Assembly (NCBI GenBank): GCA_963797175.1
Contig: CAWCOL010000009.1
Coordinates: 248,001-312,000 of the forward strand
Origin: DATLLN01 sp963797175
Lineage (GTDB): Bacteria; Actinomycetota; Thermoleophilia; Gaiellales; JAICJC01
Direction of reading: 5' to 3'
DNA: 64,000 bases
Made by a program: the position numbers and the translations under genes. Below are positions 35,505 through 43,378 of the stretch, piece by piece. Below the pieces are notes generated by a model. That model was not told where the DNA came from. It made no database searches and saw only the letters and a program-made list of their open reading frames with translations. Position 1 is the first letter of the stretch; every line of letters begins with the position of its first letter.

Positions 35505-36125
35505 ATGACCACCTCACTCGAGCGTCTCAAGACCGGCTACACCAACGGCGGGCGCAGCGTCGCGCAGGGGCTGATGGGCCGGTTCCGGACGATGCCGATC
35601 ACGCCCAACCAGCTGACCGTGACCGGCTTCCTGCTGAACGTCGTCGCCGGCGTGCTGCTGGTCGAGCAGCACTTCGTCTGGGCGACCGTGGCCTTCGTCA
35701 CCGGCAGCGTGATCGACGCGCTGGACGGCGCCGTGGCCCGCGCCCACGGCAAGATGACGCCGTTCGGCGGCTTCCTCGACTCGACGCTCGACCGCATGTC
35801 CGAGGGCGTCGTGCTGGGCGCGATCGCGCTCGTCTTCGCCGACCGCGGCGAGACCGTCGCCCTGGCCTGCGTCTTCGTCGCGCTGGTCGGCTCGTTCCTG
35901 ATCTCCTACACCCGGGCCAAGGCGGAGGCCCTGGGGCTGCGCGGCGACGTCGGCCTGATGGCCCGGCTGGAGCGGATCGTGCTGCTCGCCCTGGTCATGC
36001 CGTTCGGCGGCTACGACTGGCCGCTGGTGGCCGTCATCTACCTGCTCGCCGCGCTGACGGCCGTCACGGTGGTGCAGCGCATGCTGTTCGTCAAGAAGCA
36101 ACTCGACATGAAAGCGGAGGGATAG
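35505..36125 (+). CDS. Phosphatidylinositol-phosphate synthase
   Basis: CDP-alcohol phosphatidyltransferase of 206 residues that joins CDP-diacylglycerol to inositol 1-phosphate. The CAP motif D-x2-DG-x2-AR-x8-G-x3-D-x3-D is complete (DALDGAVARAHG through GGFLDSTLDR). ISYTRAKAEALGLRGDVGL matches the segment that marks mycobacterial PgsA1-type PIP synthases rather than PgsA of phosphatidylglycerol synthesis. The next gene makes its substrate inositol 1-phosphate, with a 2-bp gap. About six hydrophobic segments. Confidence 0.9.
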   Translation: MTTSLERLKTGYTNGGRSVAQGLMGRFRTMPITPNQLTVTGFLLNVVAGVLLVEQHFVWATVAFVTGSVIDALDGAVARAHGKMTPFGGFLDSTLDRMSEGVVLGAIALVFADRGETVALACVFVALVGSFLISYTRAKAEALGLRGDVGLMARLERIVLLALVMPFGGYDWPLVAVIYLLAALTAVTVVQRMLFVKKQLDMKAEG

Positions 36126-36127
36126 GC

Positions 36128-37282
36128 ATGGCCGAAGCGGCCTCGCAGAACGGACACCACTCGAGCTCGGGCAAGCTGCGCGTCGCCGTCATCGGCGTCG
36201 GCAACTGCGCCTCGGCCCTCGTCCAGGGCGTCCACTACTACCGGGACGCGATCGCAGGCGATGACGTCCCCGGCCTGATGCACGTCGACCTGGGCGGCTA
36301 CCACATCAGCGACATCGAGTTCAGCGCCGCGTTCGACGTGGACACCGAGAAGGTCGGGCGCGACCTGGGCGAGGCGATCTTCCGCGGCCAGAACAACACC
36401 GTCCGTTTCTCCGAGGTGCCCAAGCTGAACATCCCCGTGCAGCGCGGGATGACCCACGACGGCATCGGCAAGTACCTGTCGCAGGTCATCACCAAGGCGC
36501 CGGGCGAGACCGCCGACGTCGTCCGCATCCTCCAGGAGACCAAGACCGACGTCGTCGTCAGCTACCTCCCGGTCGGTTCGGAAGAGGCGACCAAGTGGTA
36601 CGTCGAGCAGGTGCTGGCCGCGGGCTGCGGCTTCGTCAACTGCGTGCCGGTCTTCATCGCCCGCGAGGCCTACTGGCGGCGCCGGTTCGAGGAGAAGGGC
36701 CTGCCCATCGTCGGCGACGACATCAAGTCGCAGGTGGGCGCGACCATCGTCCACCGCCAGCTGACCCGGCTGTTCGAGGACCGCGGCGTCAAGCTCGAGC
36801 GCACCCACCAGCTGAACGTCGGCGGCAACACCGACTTCATGAACATGCTGGAGCGCGAGCGGCTCGAGTCGAAGAAGATCTCCAAGACCAACGCGGTGAC
36901 GTCGCAGCTCAGCTACGACATCGGCGCGCGCAACGTCCACATCGGGCCGAGCGACTACGTGCAGTGGCTGGACGACCGCAAGTGGGCGTACATCCGCATG
37001 GAGGGCCGCTCCTTCGGCGACGTGCCCCTCAACATCGAGCTCAAGCTCGAGGTCGTGGACTCGCCCAACTCCGCCGGCATCGTGATCGACGCGGTGCGGT
37101 GCGCCAAGCTCGCCATCGACAACGGTGTCTCGGGCGCCCTGGAGTGGCCGTCGGCGTACTTCATGAAGTCGCCGCCGGTGCAGCACCACGACGACAAGTG
37201 CCGTGACGAGGTCGAGCGCTTCATCTCCAAGCACGCCCGCAAGCCGGCCAAGAAGCAGAAGGCGGCCGCCGCGCGGTCGTGA
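36128..37282 (+). CDS. ino1: myo-Inositol-1-phosphate synthase
   Basis: NAD-dependent conversion of glucose 6-phosphate to inositol 1-phosphate, 384 residues, the short actinobacterial and archaeal type. Visible blocks: AVIGVGNCASALVQGVHYY (NAD binding), NIPVQRGMTHDGIGKY, VVVSYLPVGSEEATKWY, VGDDIKSQVGATIVHRQL, LNVGGNTDFMNM and VHIGPSDYVQWLDD. A GGAGGG ribosome site precedes the ATG. It feeds the PIP synthase just upstream. A basic Lys/Ala-rich tail (residues 365-384) is unusual but harmless. Its stop overlaps the next gene (GTGA). Confidence 0.97.
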   Translation: MAEAASQNGHHSSSGKLRVAVIGVGNCASALVQGVHYYRDAIAGDDVPGLMHVDLGGYHISDIEFSAAFDVDTEKVGRDLGEAIFRGQNNTVRFSEVPKLNIPVQRGMTHDGIGKYLSQVITKAPGETADVVRILQETKTDVVVSYLPVGSEEATKWYVEQVLAAGCGFVNCVPVFIAREAYWRRRFEEKGLPIVGDDIKSQVGATIVHRQLTRLFEDRGVKLERTHQLNVGGNTDFMNMLERERLESKKISKTNAVTSQLSYDIGARNVHIGPSDYVQWLDDRKWAYIRMEGRSFGDVPLNIELKLEVVDSPNSAGIVIDAVRCAKLAIDNGVSGALEWPSAYFMKSPPVQHHDDKCRDEVERFISKHARKPAKKQKAAAARS

Positions 37283-39099
37283 GCAACACCGCGGCCGATC
37301 CGCTTTCGATCTGCCTCGTCTGCCCATACGCACTGACGGGCACCCATCCCGTCGCGGCGCACGTGCGCGACGTGGCGACGGCACTGGCTGGGCGCGGGCA
37401 CCGGGTGACGGTGCTCGCGCCCAGCCCGTCCACGCAGGCGCTGCGGAGCGGCCGCCGCCGGCTGCGGGCACTGGCCGGCGGCGACGTTGATGCCATCACC
37501 GCGCTGCCGGGCGAGACGCTGGCGGTGGCCGTGGGGCCGGCCGTGCCCCTCGTCCAGCGCCGCCGCGCGAAGGGTGCCGGCATCCCCGTTGCCGCCAACG
37601 CCAACGTCGCCCTGGCGGTGACCGAGGGCGGCTTCGACGTGGTGGACGCGCACGAGCCGCACGTGCCCGGCATCGCCGCGGCCGCCGTCAAGCACGCCCG
37701 CGGGCTGACGGTGGGCACGTTTCACTCCGAGGTCGAGCGGACGCTGGTCGCGCCCATGCGCGGCTCCCGCCGCGAGCGCTACCGCTCGCGGATCGACGCC
37801 CTGGTCGCCACCGGCCCGCGCTCGGCGGAGCGCGCGGCGGCGCTCTACCGGGGCGAGTACACACTGATCCCGGAGGCCATCGACACGGCCTACGCGCCGG
37901 GGCCCAAGCGCGGCGCGGCGATCGCCGCGGCCTGGTCGGCCGACTCCCGCACCGTGGTGCGGGGGCTGGTGCGGCTGGTGGCGCGGACGCCCGGCCTCGA
38001 GCTCAGCCTGGTCTGGGACCGGCAGGGCCGCCGGCCGCTGCGGCCCTACATCCCGCCCGAGGCCCGCGGCCGCGTCAGCGCGATCAGCCCGCGCGACGTC
38101 CCGCAGCGGGCCGCGATCCTGGCCGCTGCCGACGTCGTGGTGTGCGACGACGGCGACTCCCGCTTCGCCTGGGAGGCGCGTGCAGCCGGCTGCGCGGTCG
38201 TCTCGCAGGACGGCCTTGCCGGCCTCGCCTTTGCGCCCGACCAGCCCGCACTGGCCGCCGCCGCGGCCGCGCGGCTGCTGGACGATGCGCCCCTGCGCGC
38301 GCGCCTCGTCGCCGAGGGAACCGCGGCTGCGGCCGAGCGGAGCCCCGCTCGGATCGCAGAGCGGCTGGAGCAGCTCTACCGCGGGCTGGGCACGCGGCGA
38401 CGGCCCGACCGGCGGTCGCGGCCGCGCCGCACCGAGCTGATCGACGTCGACCTGCACATGCACACCAACCACTCGCACGACTGCGCGACCGAGGTCGAAG
38501 CGCTGATCGACCACTGCATCGCCGAGGGCTTCGGCGCGATCGCGATCACCGACCACAACGAGCTGGAGGGTGCGCTGGAGGGGCAGCGGATCGTGGCGGA
38601 GAAGGGCAAGCCGATCGTCGTCATCGCCGGCGAGGAGGTCAAGACCAGCGAGGGTGAGGTGATCGGCCTGTTCCTGACCGAGCGGATCGAACGGGGCATG
38701 CCGATGGACGAGACGATCGCCGAGATCCAGCGGCAGGAGGGCCTGGTGCTGGTGCCGCACCCGTTCGACCGGCTCCACACCATCCCCAGCGCCGCGACGC
38801 TGCACCGACTGCTGGACGAGATCGACATCTTCGAGGTCTACAACTCGCGGCTGATGTTCGACTCCTTCAACGACGATGCCCTGCGCTTCGCGACCAAGTA
38901 CAACCTCGTCCAGTCCGCCGGCTCGGACGCCCACGTCCTCCCCGGGATCGGCACGGTCATCAACCGCATCCCCGCGTTCGACGGCGCGGAGGAGTTCCTC
39001 GTCTCGATGCGCCACAACCAGATCATCCGGCGGCCGAAGAACCTGCTCTACCTCCAGGGCCTGAAGTGGGTCGCCCAGGTGTCCAAGTCGGGCGGCTGA
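37279..39099 (+). CDS. Glycosyltransferase-4 / PHP phosphoesterase fusion
   Basis: A two-domain protein of 606 residues. Residues 1-370 form a GT-B glycosyltransferase (family 4) with PYALTGTHPVAAHVRDVA at the nucleotide-free face, VDAHEPHVPG, GTFHSEVERT, and an E in WEARAAGCAVVSQD; the usual EGFG-type motif is weak. From about 390 a PHP domain begins, with the metal-binding set DLHMHTNHSHD, AITDHNELEG, GEEVKTS, VPHPFDRL and SAGSDAH. GTG 37279 overlaps the ino1 stop. By position the first domain could mannosylate phosphatidylinositol like PimA, and the PHP domain could remove the phosphate left by PIP synthase (inference). Confidence 0.85.
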   Translation: MSNTAADPLSICLVCPYALTGTHPVAAHVRDVATALAGRGHRVTVLAPSPSTQALRSGRRRLRALAGGDVDAITALPGETLAVAVGPAVPLVQRRRAKGAGIPVAANANVALAVTEGGFDVVDAHEPHVPGIAAAAVKHARGLTVGTFHSEVERTLVAPMRGSRRERYRSRIDALVATGPRSAERAAALYRGEYTLIPEAIDTAYAPGPKRGAAIAAAWSADSRTVVRGLVRLVARTPGLELSLVWDRQGRRPLRPYIPPEARGRVSAISPRDVPQRAAILAAADVVVCDDGDSRFAWEARAAGCAVVSQDGLAGLAFAPDQPALAAAAAARLLDDAPLRARLVAEGTAAAAERSPARIAERLEQLYRGLGTRRRPDRRSRPRRTELIDVDLHMHTNHSHDCATEVEALIDHCIAEGFGAIAITDHNELEGALEGQRIVAEKGKPIVVIAGEEVKTSEGEVIGLFLTERIERGMPMDETIAEIQRQEGLVLVPHPFDRLHTIPSAATLHRLLDEIDIFEVYNSRLMFDSFNDDALRFATKYNLVQSAGSDAHVLPGIGTVINRIPAFDGAEEFLVSMRHNQIIRRPKNLLYLQGLKWVAQVSKSGG

Positions 39100-39123
39100 T
39101 GTCGGTAGTCCTCGTCATCCGGT

Positions 39124-39157
39124 ATTCTCTACCAAACCGATCGACAAAAGAGAGAAT
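39124..39157. promoter_or_regulatory. Inverted repeat over sulfotransferase start
   Basis: ATTCTCT (39124-39130) and AGAGAAT (39151-39157) with a 20-bp gap. The left arm overlaps a possible -10, TATTCT (39123-39128), and the right arm touches the ATG at 39156. A repressor bound here would block the sulfotransferase gene. Confidence 0.4.
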
Positions 39158-40034
39158 GCGGATGACCGAGCCCCACATCAGCTACCTGATCTGCTCCACC
39201 CCGCGCAGCGGCAGCACGCTGCTGTGTGAGGCGCTGCGCAACACCGGCCTCGCCGGATGTCCGGAGGAGTACTTCCAGCACCGCCGCAAGACCGGCGTGC
39301 CCCGACGTCCGCGCGAGTACTTCGAGGGCGTCGAGAGCCCGCCGATCGACCGCATCCTCGGCGACTACACGCGGGTGGACGACGAGCCGATCCCGTTCGA
39401 CCCTCGCGGCTTCGAGAGCTACGACGCGTTCCTGGACTGGGTCTTCGAGCAGGCCACGACCGCCAACGGCGTCCTCGGGGCCAAGGTCATGTGGGGCTAC
39501 TTCAACGGCTTCGTCAGCCGGCTTCGCGACGTGCTCGGCGACGCGGTGATCGGCACGCCGGAGGCGCTCGACCGCGTCTTCCCCGACCTGCACTACGTCT
39601 GGGTTACCCGCGAGGACAAGGTCGCGCAGGCGGTGTCGCTGTGGAAGGCGATCCAGACCTGGACGTGGCGCCGCGACGAGGGTGAGGACGCGAGCCGGCG
39701 GCACGCCCTGCGGTACAGCTACGAGGCCATCGACCACCTGGCGAAGTCCATCGTGCGCGACGAGGGTGAGTGGCACCGGTACTTCGAGCGGGCCGGCGTG
39801 CGCCCGCACACGGTGGTGTACGAGCGGTTCGCGGACAGCTACGAGCAGACGGCGCTGGAGATCCTCGAGCACATCGGCGTTGCCGTCCCCGCGAGCCACG
39901 CGTTCGGTGAACGGCAGATGACCCGCCAGGCGGACGCGGTCTCGCAGGAGTGGACGCGCCGATACTGGGACGAGGCCGCGCGCCGGCGCGGGCACACGGA
40001 GCGGACGGGCCTGAGCGACGCATCCCTCGGATAG
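39156..40034 (+). CDS. Stf0-family sulfotransferase
   Basis: Transfers sulfate from PAPS to a sugar or lipid hydroxyl, about 292 residues. The 5'-phosphosulfate loop TPRSGSTLLCEALRNTG is at about residues 12-28, followed by AGCPEEYF, both typical of the Stf0 (trehalose 2-sulfotransferase) group. VFPDLHYVWVTREDKVAQAVS is the 3'-phosphate region. ATG 39156 or 39162 are both possible. A sulfatase gene follows 9 bp downstream. No PAPS-synthesis genes are in the window. The acceptor is unknown; a trehalose- or inositol-based lipid fits the neighbours. Confidence 0.9.
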   Translation: MRMTEPHISYLICSTPRSGSTLLCEALRNTGLAGCPEEYFQHRRKTGVPRRPREYFEGVESPPIDRILGDYTRVDDEPIPFDPRGFESYDAFLDWVFEQATTANGVLGAKVMWGYFNGFVSRLRDVLGDAVIGTPEALDRVFPDLHYVWVTREDKVAQAVSLWKAIQTWTWRRDEGEDASRRHALRYSYEAIDHLAKSIVRDEGEWHRYFERAGVRPHTVVYERFADSYEQTALEILEHIGVAVPASHAFGERQMTRQADAVSQEWTRRYWDEAARRRGHTERTGLSDASLG

Positions 40035-40043
40035 CATCGCCGG
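40032..40043 (+). promoter_or_regulatory. -10-like box before sulfatase
   Basis: TAGCAT (40032-40037), exactly 6 nt, then GTG 40044. The same hexamer and gap occur before the psuG leader GTG at 20420. It overlaps the end of the sulfotransferase gene. Confidence 0.4.
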
Positions 40044-41339
40044 GTGCCGCTGCCCAACATCGTCTACCTGCACTCGCACGACACGGGCAGGTACGTCCAG
40101 CCGTACGGGCTCGGCATCCCCACCCCGCGCATCCAGGGGCTGGCCGAGGAGGGCATCCTTTTCCGCCAGGCCTTCTGCGCCGCATCGACCTGCTCGGCCA
40201 GCCGCTCCTGCTTCCTCACCGGCCAGTACGCCCACAGCAACGGCATGCTGGGGCTGGCGCACCGCGGCTGGTCGCTGAACGACTACAGCCACCACATCGT
40301 CCACTCGCTGCGCTCGGCCGGCTACTACTCGGCGCTGATCGGCGAGCAGCACATCTCCAAGCGCCCGGACGTGATCGGCTACGATCGCGTTGTCAAGATC
40401 GACACCAGCCGGGTGGACGACGTGGCGCCGGTGACGATCGACATCCTCCGCGACCCGCCGCGGCGCCCGTTCTTCCTCTCGGTCGGGTTCTTCGAGACAC
40501 ATCGCGAGTTCTTCGAGCCGCTGCCGGGCGAGGAGTTCTACGTCAAGGCCCCGCCGAACCTGCCGGACACGCCCGACACGCGCCGGGACATGGCCTCGTT
40601 CGTCGCCAGCGCGCGGTCGCTCGACCGCGGGGTCGGCGCCGTGCTCGATGCGCTGGAGCGCTACGGCCACGCCGCCAACACGCTCGTCATCTGCACCACC
40701 GATCACGGCATCGCGTTTCCCGGCGCCAAGGCGACGATGACCGACCGCGGGATCGGGGTGATGCTGATCATGCGCGGCCCCGGCGGGTTCGCCGGCGGCA
40801 AGGCCTCCGACGCGCTGGTCTCGCACATCGACGTCTACCCGACGATCTGCGACCTGCTGGGGATCCCCCAGCCGGACTGGCTCCAGGGCCGCTCGATGAT
40901 GCCGATCATCACCGGCGAGCAGCCCGAGATCCGCGACGCCGTGTTCGCCGAGGGCACCTACCACGCGGCCTACGAGCCCCAGCGGGCGATCCGCACCCCG
41001 CGCTGGAAGTATGTCCGCCGCTTCGATCCGCGCACCTCGCCCGTCCTCCCCAACACCGACGACAGCCCCTCCAAGGACGTCTGGCTGCAGGCGGGCTGGC
41101 CGCCGAACCTGCTCGAGAGCGAGCAGCTCTACGATCTGACGCTCGATCCCAACGAGGGCTGGAACCGGATCGGCGACCCCGCCCTGTCGCCGGTCGCCGA
41201 CGAGCTCCGCGCCCGGCTCGAGCGATGGATGCGCGGCACCGGCGATCCGCTGCTCCTCGGCCCGGTCGCTCCGCCCCCCGGCGCCCAGTTCAACGACCCC
41301 GACCAGCGCTCCGCGCTCGACCCCGTGGAGACCGCATGA
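40044..41339 (+). CDS. Formylglycine-dependent sulfatase
   Basis: A 431-residue sulfatase of the alkaline-phosphatase superfamily. The formylglycine motif is C-x-A-x-R: C50-S-A-S-R54 (in AASTCSASRSCFLTGQYA), which needs a formylglycine-generating enzyme. Other blocks: NIVYLHSHDTGR at the N-terminus (metal Asp), TTDHGIAFPG, and YPTICDLLGI. There is no signal peptide, so it is cytosolic. It is paired with the sulfotransferase upstream, giving sulfate addition and removal side by side. GTG 40044 is the only sensible start. Confidence 0.9.
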   Translation: MPLPNIVYLHSHDTGRYVQPYGLGIPTPRIQGLAEEGILFRQAFCAASTCSASRSCFLTGQYAHSNGMLGLAHRGWSLNDYSHHIVHSLRSAGYYSALIGEQHISKRPDVIGYDRVVKIDTSRVDDVAPVTIDILRDPPRRPFFLSVGFFETHREFFEPLPGEEFYVKAPPNLPDTPDTRRDMASFVASARSLDRGVGAVLDALERYGHAANTLVICTTDHGIAFPGAKATMTDRGIGVMLIMRGPGGFAGGKASDALVSHIDVYPTICDLLGIPQPDWLQGRSMMPIITGEQPEIRDAVFAEGTYHAAYEPQRAIRTPRWKYVRRFDPRTSPVLPNTDDSPSKDVWLQAGWPPNLLESEQLYDLTLDPNEGWNRIGDPALSPVADELRARLERWMRGTGDPLLLGPVAPPPGAQFNDPDQRSALDPVETA

Positions 41340-41352
41340 CGCCCCGGTCTGC

Positions 41353-41364
41353 CAGAATCCGCGG
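41353..41364 (+). promoter_or_regulatory. -10-like box before LysE exporter
   Basis: CAGAAT (41353-41358), 6 nt, then ATG 41365. Confidence 0.35.
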
Positions 41365-41991
41365 ATGCACACCTCCTTCGCCGTCGGCTTCGGCCTCGGG
41401 TTCTTCGTCGCCGCCCAGCTCGGGCCGATCTCGCTCTTCCTGATCCGGTCGGTGCTGCGCGGCGCGCTGGTGACGGGGCTGGCGATCGGCCTGGGGGCGG
41501 CCGTCGTGGATACGCTGTACGCCTGCCTGGGCGTTGCCGGGGCCGCACCGCTGGTCTCGATCGAGCCGCTGCGGATCGTGCTGGGCGGCGTCGGCGCGGC
41601 CGTGCTGGTCGCCCTCGGCGTGCGGACGCTGTGGAGCGCGTTCCGCGTCCGCCTGGGCGGCGAGACGGACGATGAGGTGGCGACGCCGCGCCGCGCCTTC
41701 CTGACATCGCTGGGCGCGACCGCGTCGAACCCGTTCACGATCGCCTCGTGGGCCGCGATCTTCGCGGCGGCGAGCACCGCGCACGCGGCCTCCACCGCCG
41801 GGGGCACGGCCGCGCTGCTGGCCGGCATCGCCATCGGCAGCGCGTCCTGGTTCACGATCCTCTCCTGCGGCGTCGCGGCGGGGCGGAACCGCGTGGGGAC
41901 GCGCATGCTGCGGGTCGTGGACGTCGTTGCCGGGGCCGGTCTGCTGCTGTTCGGCTGCCTGCTCGGGGTGCGCACCTTGGACGAGCGGTAG
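41365..41991 (+). CDS. LysE-family exporter
   Basis: Membrane exporter of 208 residues with about six hydrophobic segments. The N-terminal GFFVAAQLGPISLFLIRSVLRG and the Asp of AAVVDTLYACLG are typical of LysE/RhtB proteins, which export amino acids. The substrate is unknown. It is a separate unit with its own predicted promoter. Confidence 0.85.
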   Translation: MHTSFAVGFGLGFFVAAQLGPISLFLIRSVLRGALVTGLAIGLGAAVVDTLYACLGVAGAAPLVSIEPLRIVLGGVGAAVLVALGVRTLWSAFRVRLGGETDDEVATPRRAFLTSLGATASNPFTIASWAAIFAAASTAHAASTAGGTAALLAGIAIGSASWFTILSCGVAAGRNRVGTRMLRVVDVVAGAGLLLFGCLLGVRTLDER

Positions 41992-42012
41992 GAGAACCCG
42001 GTCCCCGCGGGG

Positions 42013-42024
42013 AATACTGACGGG
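42013..42024 (+). promoter_or_regulatory. -10-like box before UDG-like gene
   Basis: AATACT (42013-42018), 6 nt, then GTG 42025. Similar to the arg box TATACT with the same gap. Confidence 0.4.
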
Positions 42025-42630
42025 GTGAGCGTGGCCGACGATCAGATCTACGAGAAGTACCAGGCGCGGGCGATCGAGGAGACCAACGCGCTCGGCCACG
42101 AGATCTCGCAGTGGGTGAGCGAGCACCACCCGGCCCACGCGCCCGTGATCGGCACCGGGCACCCCCTGGCCGACATCATGCTGCTCAAGTACGCGCCCGA
42201 ACCGGCGGAGGTGCAGGAGGGCGTCGCCTTCTTCGGCCGCTCCGGCCAGGCGATCCTGAAGAGCATCGAGCGGCTGCGGGTCGATCCGATGAAGCTCTAC
42301 GGGACGCTCTGCCTGAAGGTCAGCGACGAGCCCGGCGAGGACGACCTGGAGCACGCCCGCGGCTGGCTCACCCGCGAGGTGCACATCGTCCAGCCCGCCA
42401 TCGTCGTGGTGATGGGCGCACCCGCGCTCGAGTTCCTGAACAGCCTCGCGTTCCCGCTGTCGAAGCCGGTGGCCGCACGGTTGGGCGAGGTCCAGCAGTG
42501 GACGCCCAGCATCGCCGCGCTGCACGTGCCCGACATCGACGCCTCGCTGAACGAGGCGGACGCCAAGCAGGCCTTCTGGACGGCGTTCAAGGTGCTCGGC
42601 GAGTGGTACGAGAACCTGCCGCCGTACTGA
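42025..42630 (+). CDS. Uracil-DNA-glycosylase-superfamily protein, degenerate
   Basis: A 201-residue protein with the fold pattern of family-4/5 uracil-DNA glycosylases: DIMLLKYAPEPAEVQEGVAF sits where GEAPG...EDEQGRPF is expected, followed by the strong FGRSGQAILKSIERL, then LCLKVSDE where NVVKCRPP-type motifs occur and VVMGAPALEFL near the end. The catalytic GEAPG motif and the 4Fe-4S cysteines of family 4 are missing, so it may have another substrate or only bind. GTG 42025 is the start. The following membrane gene overlaps its end. Confidence 0.7.
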   Translation: MSVADDQIYEKYQARAIEETNALGHEISQWVSEHHPAHAPVIGTGHPLADIMLLKYAPEPAEVQEGVAFFGRSGQAILKSIERLRVDPMKLYGTLCLKVSDEPGEDDLEHARGWLTREVHIVQPAIVVVMGAPALEFLNSLAFPLSKPVAARLGEVQQWTPSIAALHVPDIDASLNEADAKQAFWTAFKVLGEWYENLPPY

Positions 42631-43346
42631 CCGCGCTGCGGAGAGCCGGCCTGGCCGCCGCCGCCCTGGCCGTCGTCGACATCGTCTTCCCGCACCTGCC
42701 GTCGGTCCCGCCCTGGGTCGAGGTGGCCGGGCTCGCCCTGGTCTCGATCCCGCTGGCGACCGCGTGCGTACGCGAGCTGCTGCCCGTCGCCCAGCTGCCC
42801 ACGCGGCACCTGCTGGTCGGCGCGGCCGGCGCGGTGCTCGTCGCCGCACTGCTGATCGCGGTCGGGCTCGACGACCTGCCCGCGACGCTGGCCAAGCTGG
42901 TCGCGGCGGCGCTGATCGGGATCGCCCTGGCCTCGCTGCTCGAGTCGCCGGTCGAGGTGGTTGCGATCGCGCTCCTGATCGCCGCGGTGGACGTCTACAG
43001 CGTGGCCGCCGGGCCGACCCGGGTGATCGTCGAGAAGCACGCCGACGTGTTGAACGCCTTCACGCTCGCGTTCCACCCGATCGGCTCGGAGGGCGTCGCC
43101 CAGATCGGCTCCAGCGACATCGTCTTCTTCTCGCTCTTCCTGGCCGCCGCCGCCCGCCTGGGGCTGCGGGTCGCGTTCACGTGGACGGCGATGACGCTCT
43201 CCTTCGGCCTGACCCTCGCGCTCTCCTACGCGTTCGACGCGGCCCTGCCGGCGCTGCCGCTGCTGTCGCTCGGCTTCCTGTTCGCGAACGGCGACCTTCT
43301 GGCTGCACGCATCCGGGTGAGGCCCGGTTCACCCGAAGGTAGGTAG
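42603..43346 (+). CDS. Unknown multi-pass membrane protein
   Basis: A protein of about 247 residues with about seven hydrophobic segments. Not recognised; the motif HPIGSEGVAQIGSSDIVFFSLF and a glycine- and leucine-rich C-terminus (FGLTLALSYAFDAALPALPLLSLGFL) resemble a presenilin/signal-peptide-peptidase-like topology, but no catalytic YD/GxGD pair is present. The only standard start is GTG 42603, inside the preceding gene (28-bp overlap); CTG or GTA nearer its end are alternatives. Coupled to the UDG-like gene. Confidence 0.6.
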   Translation: MVREPAAVLTALRRAGLAAAALAVVDIVFPHLPSVPPWVEVAGLALVSIPLATACVRELLPVAQLPTRHLLVGAAGAVLVAALLIAVGLDDLPATLAKLVAAALIGIALASLLESPVEVVAIALLIAAVDVYSVAAGPTRVIVEKHADVLNAFTLAFHPIGSEGVAQIGSSDIVFFSLFLAAAARLGLRVAFTWTAMTLSFGLTLALSYAFDAALPALPLLSLGFLFANGDLLAARIRVRPGSPEGR

Positions 43347-43378
43347 GCCGTGCGGGCAACACCGCCGATGCATCATCG

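Noticed and set aside
35505..36125. Reading the CDP-alcohol transferase as phosphatidylglycerophosphate synthase
   Set aside because: The KAEALGLRGD-type segment and the adjacent ino1 fit phosphatidylinositol-phosphate synthase better.
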